A stretch of DNA of 64,000 nt from Siphlonurus alternatus (Eukaryota; Arthropoda; Insecta; Ephemeroptera; Siphlonuridae): positions 23,976,816 through 24,040,815 of the forward strand of contig OX463779.1 in the NCBI GenBank assembly GCA_949825025.1. Direction: 5' to 3'. The notes under the pieces are model-generated. The model ran no database searches. It saw only the letters and a program-made list of their open reading frames with translations, and had not been told where the DNA came from. The stretch's first letter is position 1. The number at the start of each line of letters is the position of its first letter. Of this stretch, positions 61,547 to 64,000 are shown piece after piece. A program made the translations under genes and the position numbers.

Positions 61547-62625
61547 GAGAGCCGTGAAGTGCGGGTTACAGCACGTCGCAATGACCCGCAAGCCCAGGTC
61601 GCATCGTGACACTCACGGTAAAATGCCATGCAGCTAATTTTACGTGAATTGCAACCTTAATTTCAGGGTACCCGCAGTGAAATTGTTCAGTATTCAATAC
61701 GTGTTGCAATGTGCAGCTCCGGAAATTTAACCCCATATACTTGTTCCTTTCTGATCAAAAGGTGAATATAATAGAAAGTTGCGTAAGAATTATTTTGTAA
61801 CTAACTTCTTCACAAAAGTTTAAAAATCAGGCATGTTTAATTATGCATTTCAAACTTTTAAAAAAATTAATTTATGTTTTTTTTTTTTTTTTTTTTAGAC
61901 TGAAGAATTACGTACCATACATACTATGCATGCATTTAACAACGAATATCTTTATTCGTATATTCTTTAGTGTATTCTTTGCATTAAATTTATAGTGTGA
62001 TATACTGGTATTTTAAATGTTATTTTTTTTTTAAATAATTTAGTCTTAAATTCTATGTTTGAATAGTTTATTTTTTTTATAGAACGAAAGCATACAAAAT
62101 ATGTTTTTAAGAATTTAATCCTACCAATTTATTATCAATTATTGCTTTTTAAACTTAAAAAAATAAAATAAAATAAAGAAGAATAATTATTACATTATTT
62201 TTTATTGTAAAAATACTTTAAAAAAAATAACTACCCTATATATTATTCTAAAATCGTTAAAACTTTCTCAACAAGGTATAGAATTATTAAAAATATAAAT
62301 ATTTTTTATATAAACATAAATCAATATATAAACTATGTATTTATAGTTTCCGGGATAATTATTATTTTTATTGGTTAAAAAATCTCCATACCTATATTAA
62401 AGGTGTGGGTTTATATGCATACACAATTAGTCTGGGTAGGCAGGCGTGATCTTTTGCTGGGGGTAATCAGTGGCCATAGATCAGCGAGAGATTGCTTGCC
62501 CAGAAGACTGCTGGCTGATCAACACATCAGTAACAGTAGCGACGCGAGCGGGCCACGCTGTAATTACAAACTACCGCCGTCTGGTCGCGTCCCACGCTGA
62601 TTATTCAATACATCAGCACTCGGCT

Positions 62626-62662
62626 TATAAATAAGTCGGGCGTCATGAAGACGCTCGCATCA
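62626..62662 (+). promoter_or_regulatory. Possible core promoter (TATA and Inr-like)
   Basis: TATAAATA at 62626-62633 lies inside a GC-rich island and is followed about 33-36 bp later by CATCAGG, resembling an arthropod TCAGT-type initiator. No transcript or start codon downstream supports it, so this is a weak call. Confidence 0.2.
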
Positions 62663-63097
62663 GGGCAGGTGCCTCCCCCCACCCCCCTCTGGTCCATCAA
62701 AAGGTGTGACGCCTTCGCTCTAGATCAAACCATGATCATTGATTATTCAGTGAATAACACTATATATATATATTATTACATCTCATGCATTGTAAATATT
62801 ATAATTTATATATAAGCAATCATTTTATACTTGATCGAATATATTGAAGTTGTTTAAATATACTTATCTTTATGTATATATATTGCAAAAAAATAGATAA
62901 TATATTGTCGTAAATTATCAGGTGTGTATAAATTTAATAAGAAATGTGTCAAAATATTTTTTATATATATTTTATAAATATATTATATATGCTTTATATT
63001 AAAACATGATGTTATTTATTGATAATAATAACCCTATATATTATAATAGGTCGAGTCTTAGGGCCGGATATGCGGATGCATTGTTTTAGCGTACAAT

Positions 63098-63133
63098 GGG
63101 GGTGAGGTGGGGCGGTTGGAGGCGGGGCGTGGG
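63098..63133 (+). other. G-rich tract with G-quadruplex potential
   Basis: Four G-runs (GGGGG, GGGG, GGGG, GGG) occur in 36 bp, separated by 6, 11 and 3 bases; the middle loop also holds GG pairs. One loop is longer than the usual limit, so a quadruplex is possible but not canonical. Confidence 0.45.
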
Positions 63134-63611
63134 AACTGTGGTACAGAGACCCCACGGCGCTAAGAACGCCCCGATTTGTCTCACACGCGCAACACGATTT
63201 TTACACAGGGTGGAGGGAATTTTCCGCGTACTTGCTGTATAATCTAGAAGTTTTTGTTTTCAAATGTGAGCAAAATTAAAGAGTAATATCAATTTTTTTA
63301 CTACAGATTTTAAATATATGAACTGTTTTAATCATACTGAAAATTTCAATGAAAATTTTAACCAAAAGAAGAAAGAGAAATAGTAATATATTTTTACATG
63401 TTTTTATCGCATTGTATATTTTATCATGTTCGTAGTGTGTAACAGAAAACATAAAACTATTTCGATAGTATTTTTCTCTTCTGAAACAACTACAGTTTTA
63501 CCCCACTCCATAGTACAAGTATTTTTTTAAACACGTATCTATTGGGTTTACGGTTTAGAGCGTTTATTTAGTGCTCTATAAGTGGAACAAAATTGTCAGC
63601 TGGTTGGTGGG

Positions 63612-63637
63612 TGACGTCATCGTGTCACGTTCACGTG
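63612..63637. promoter_or_regulatory. CRE octamer followed by E-box
   Basis: TGACGTCA at 63612-63619 and CACGTG at 63632-63637, 12 bp apart, both perfect palindromes, in a short GC island. Motifs seen; function inferred. Confidence 0.35.
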
Positions 63638-64000
63638 CGAGACACGAACTCACGACCTTTTTAGTTTTTTTTTTTTAACCTTCTTGATGTCGCCTGCCGC
63701 GTTGTGTTTGCCACTGAAATTCCATCCATTAATTCTCCTTTTTTTTGTTTTGTTTTTTTGCTGCAGGACTAGAATTAATAATTTACTGCTTATTGTTTTT
63801 CTAAACCTTAAGAGTTTAAATCATGTTTATCTTATCTGCCACTGAATATCACTTCTGGCTAATTAATCCTATTTTTTTTTTCTTTTTCTAAACAACTCAT
63901 TTCACGTTCTCCGACACTATGACACTATAGGTAAGTTTTTGTTTTTGTGTCTATCCCTTTGCCACTGGATATGAAATGATCAATTCCAAGTTGTTGTTTT

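Larger units (their letters stand above)
61547..64000. other. AT-rich non-coding stretch with islands to the window end
   Basis: No recognisable gene. Islands lie at about 61550-61740, 62400-62730, 63050-63240 and 63590-63720, with long AT-rich DNA between. The 62.4-kb frame (62403-62600) is unrecognised. Confidence 0.55.

Overview
This is about 64 kb of AT-rich animal nuclear DNA (roughly 30% GC by eye). The signs are long homopolymer and AT-rich stretches, many simple repeats, a non-LTR retrotransposon remnant, DNA-transposon remnants, and no dense, tandem open frames. Long (GA)n/(CT)n arrays together with a LINE ending in an (AATC)n tail are most familiar to me from arthropods, and a decapod crustacean is my tentative guess. 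Nothing here proves it. No complete cellular gene, tRNA, rRNA or CRISPR array could be recognised. The window reads as intergenic sequence or the inside of very long introns.

Layout: 1-4.0 kb has AT-rich DNA with GC-richer islands and two weak exon candidates. 4.03-4.60 kb is a minus-strand retroelement with a (GAA)n tail, a perfect 13-bp target duplication and a YY1-type motif close to its 5' end. 5.99 kb has a (CT)32 array. 8.8-9.5 kb holds a diverged 130-bp direct duplication. 12.5 kb and 20.1 kb have compact palindromic-motif modules (CRE, an RFX X-box, a Smad-like palindrome). 13.58-15.26 kb is a non-autonomous hAT-type element with 13-bp terminal inverted repeats and a perfect 8-bp duplication. 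16.02-16.35 kb is a foldback with arms of about 124 bp. 25.97-26.67 kb is a 5'-truncated LINE that keeps an open RNase H/zinc-knuckle tail, bounded by a perfect 12-bp duplication. 36.3 kb has a 141-bp (GA)n. 37.1-37.4 kb and 50.0-50.2 kb carry copies, in opposite orientation, of one unrecognised repeat family. 53.6 kb has a second long (GA)n. 57.4-64 kb holds more islands with CRE, E-box, nuclear-receptor and G-rich motifs.

The large-scale pattern is an archipelago. Several dozen GC-richer islands of about 100-500 bp sit in very AT-rich DNA, roughly one per kilobase. Ten exact TGACGTCA octamers and at least eighteen CACGTG hexamers occur in the window, against rough expectations of about 0.5 and 4 at 30% GC, and most of the long GA/CT arrays lie in or beside islands. 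This fits a regulatory landscape or conserved non-coding DNA, but shared CpG content could also explain part of it. I did not find a convincing new biological system. The strongest items are the four structurally delimited mobile elements, the unrecognised 37/50-kb repeat family, and the CRE/X-box modules.
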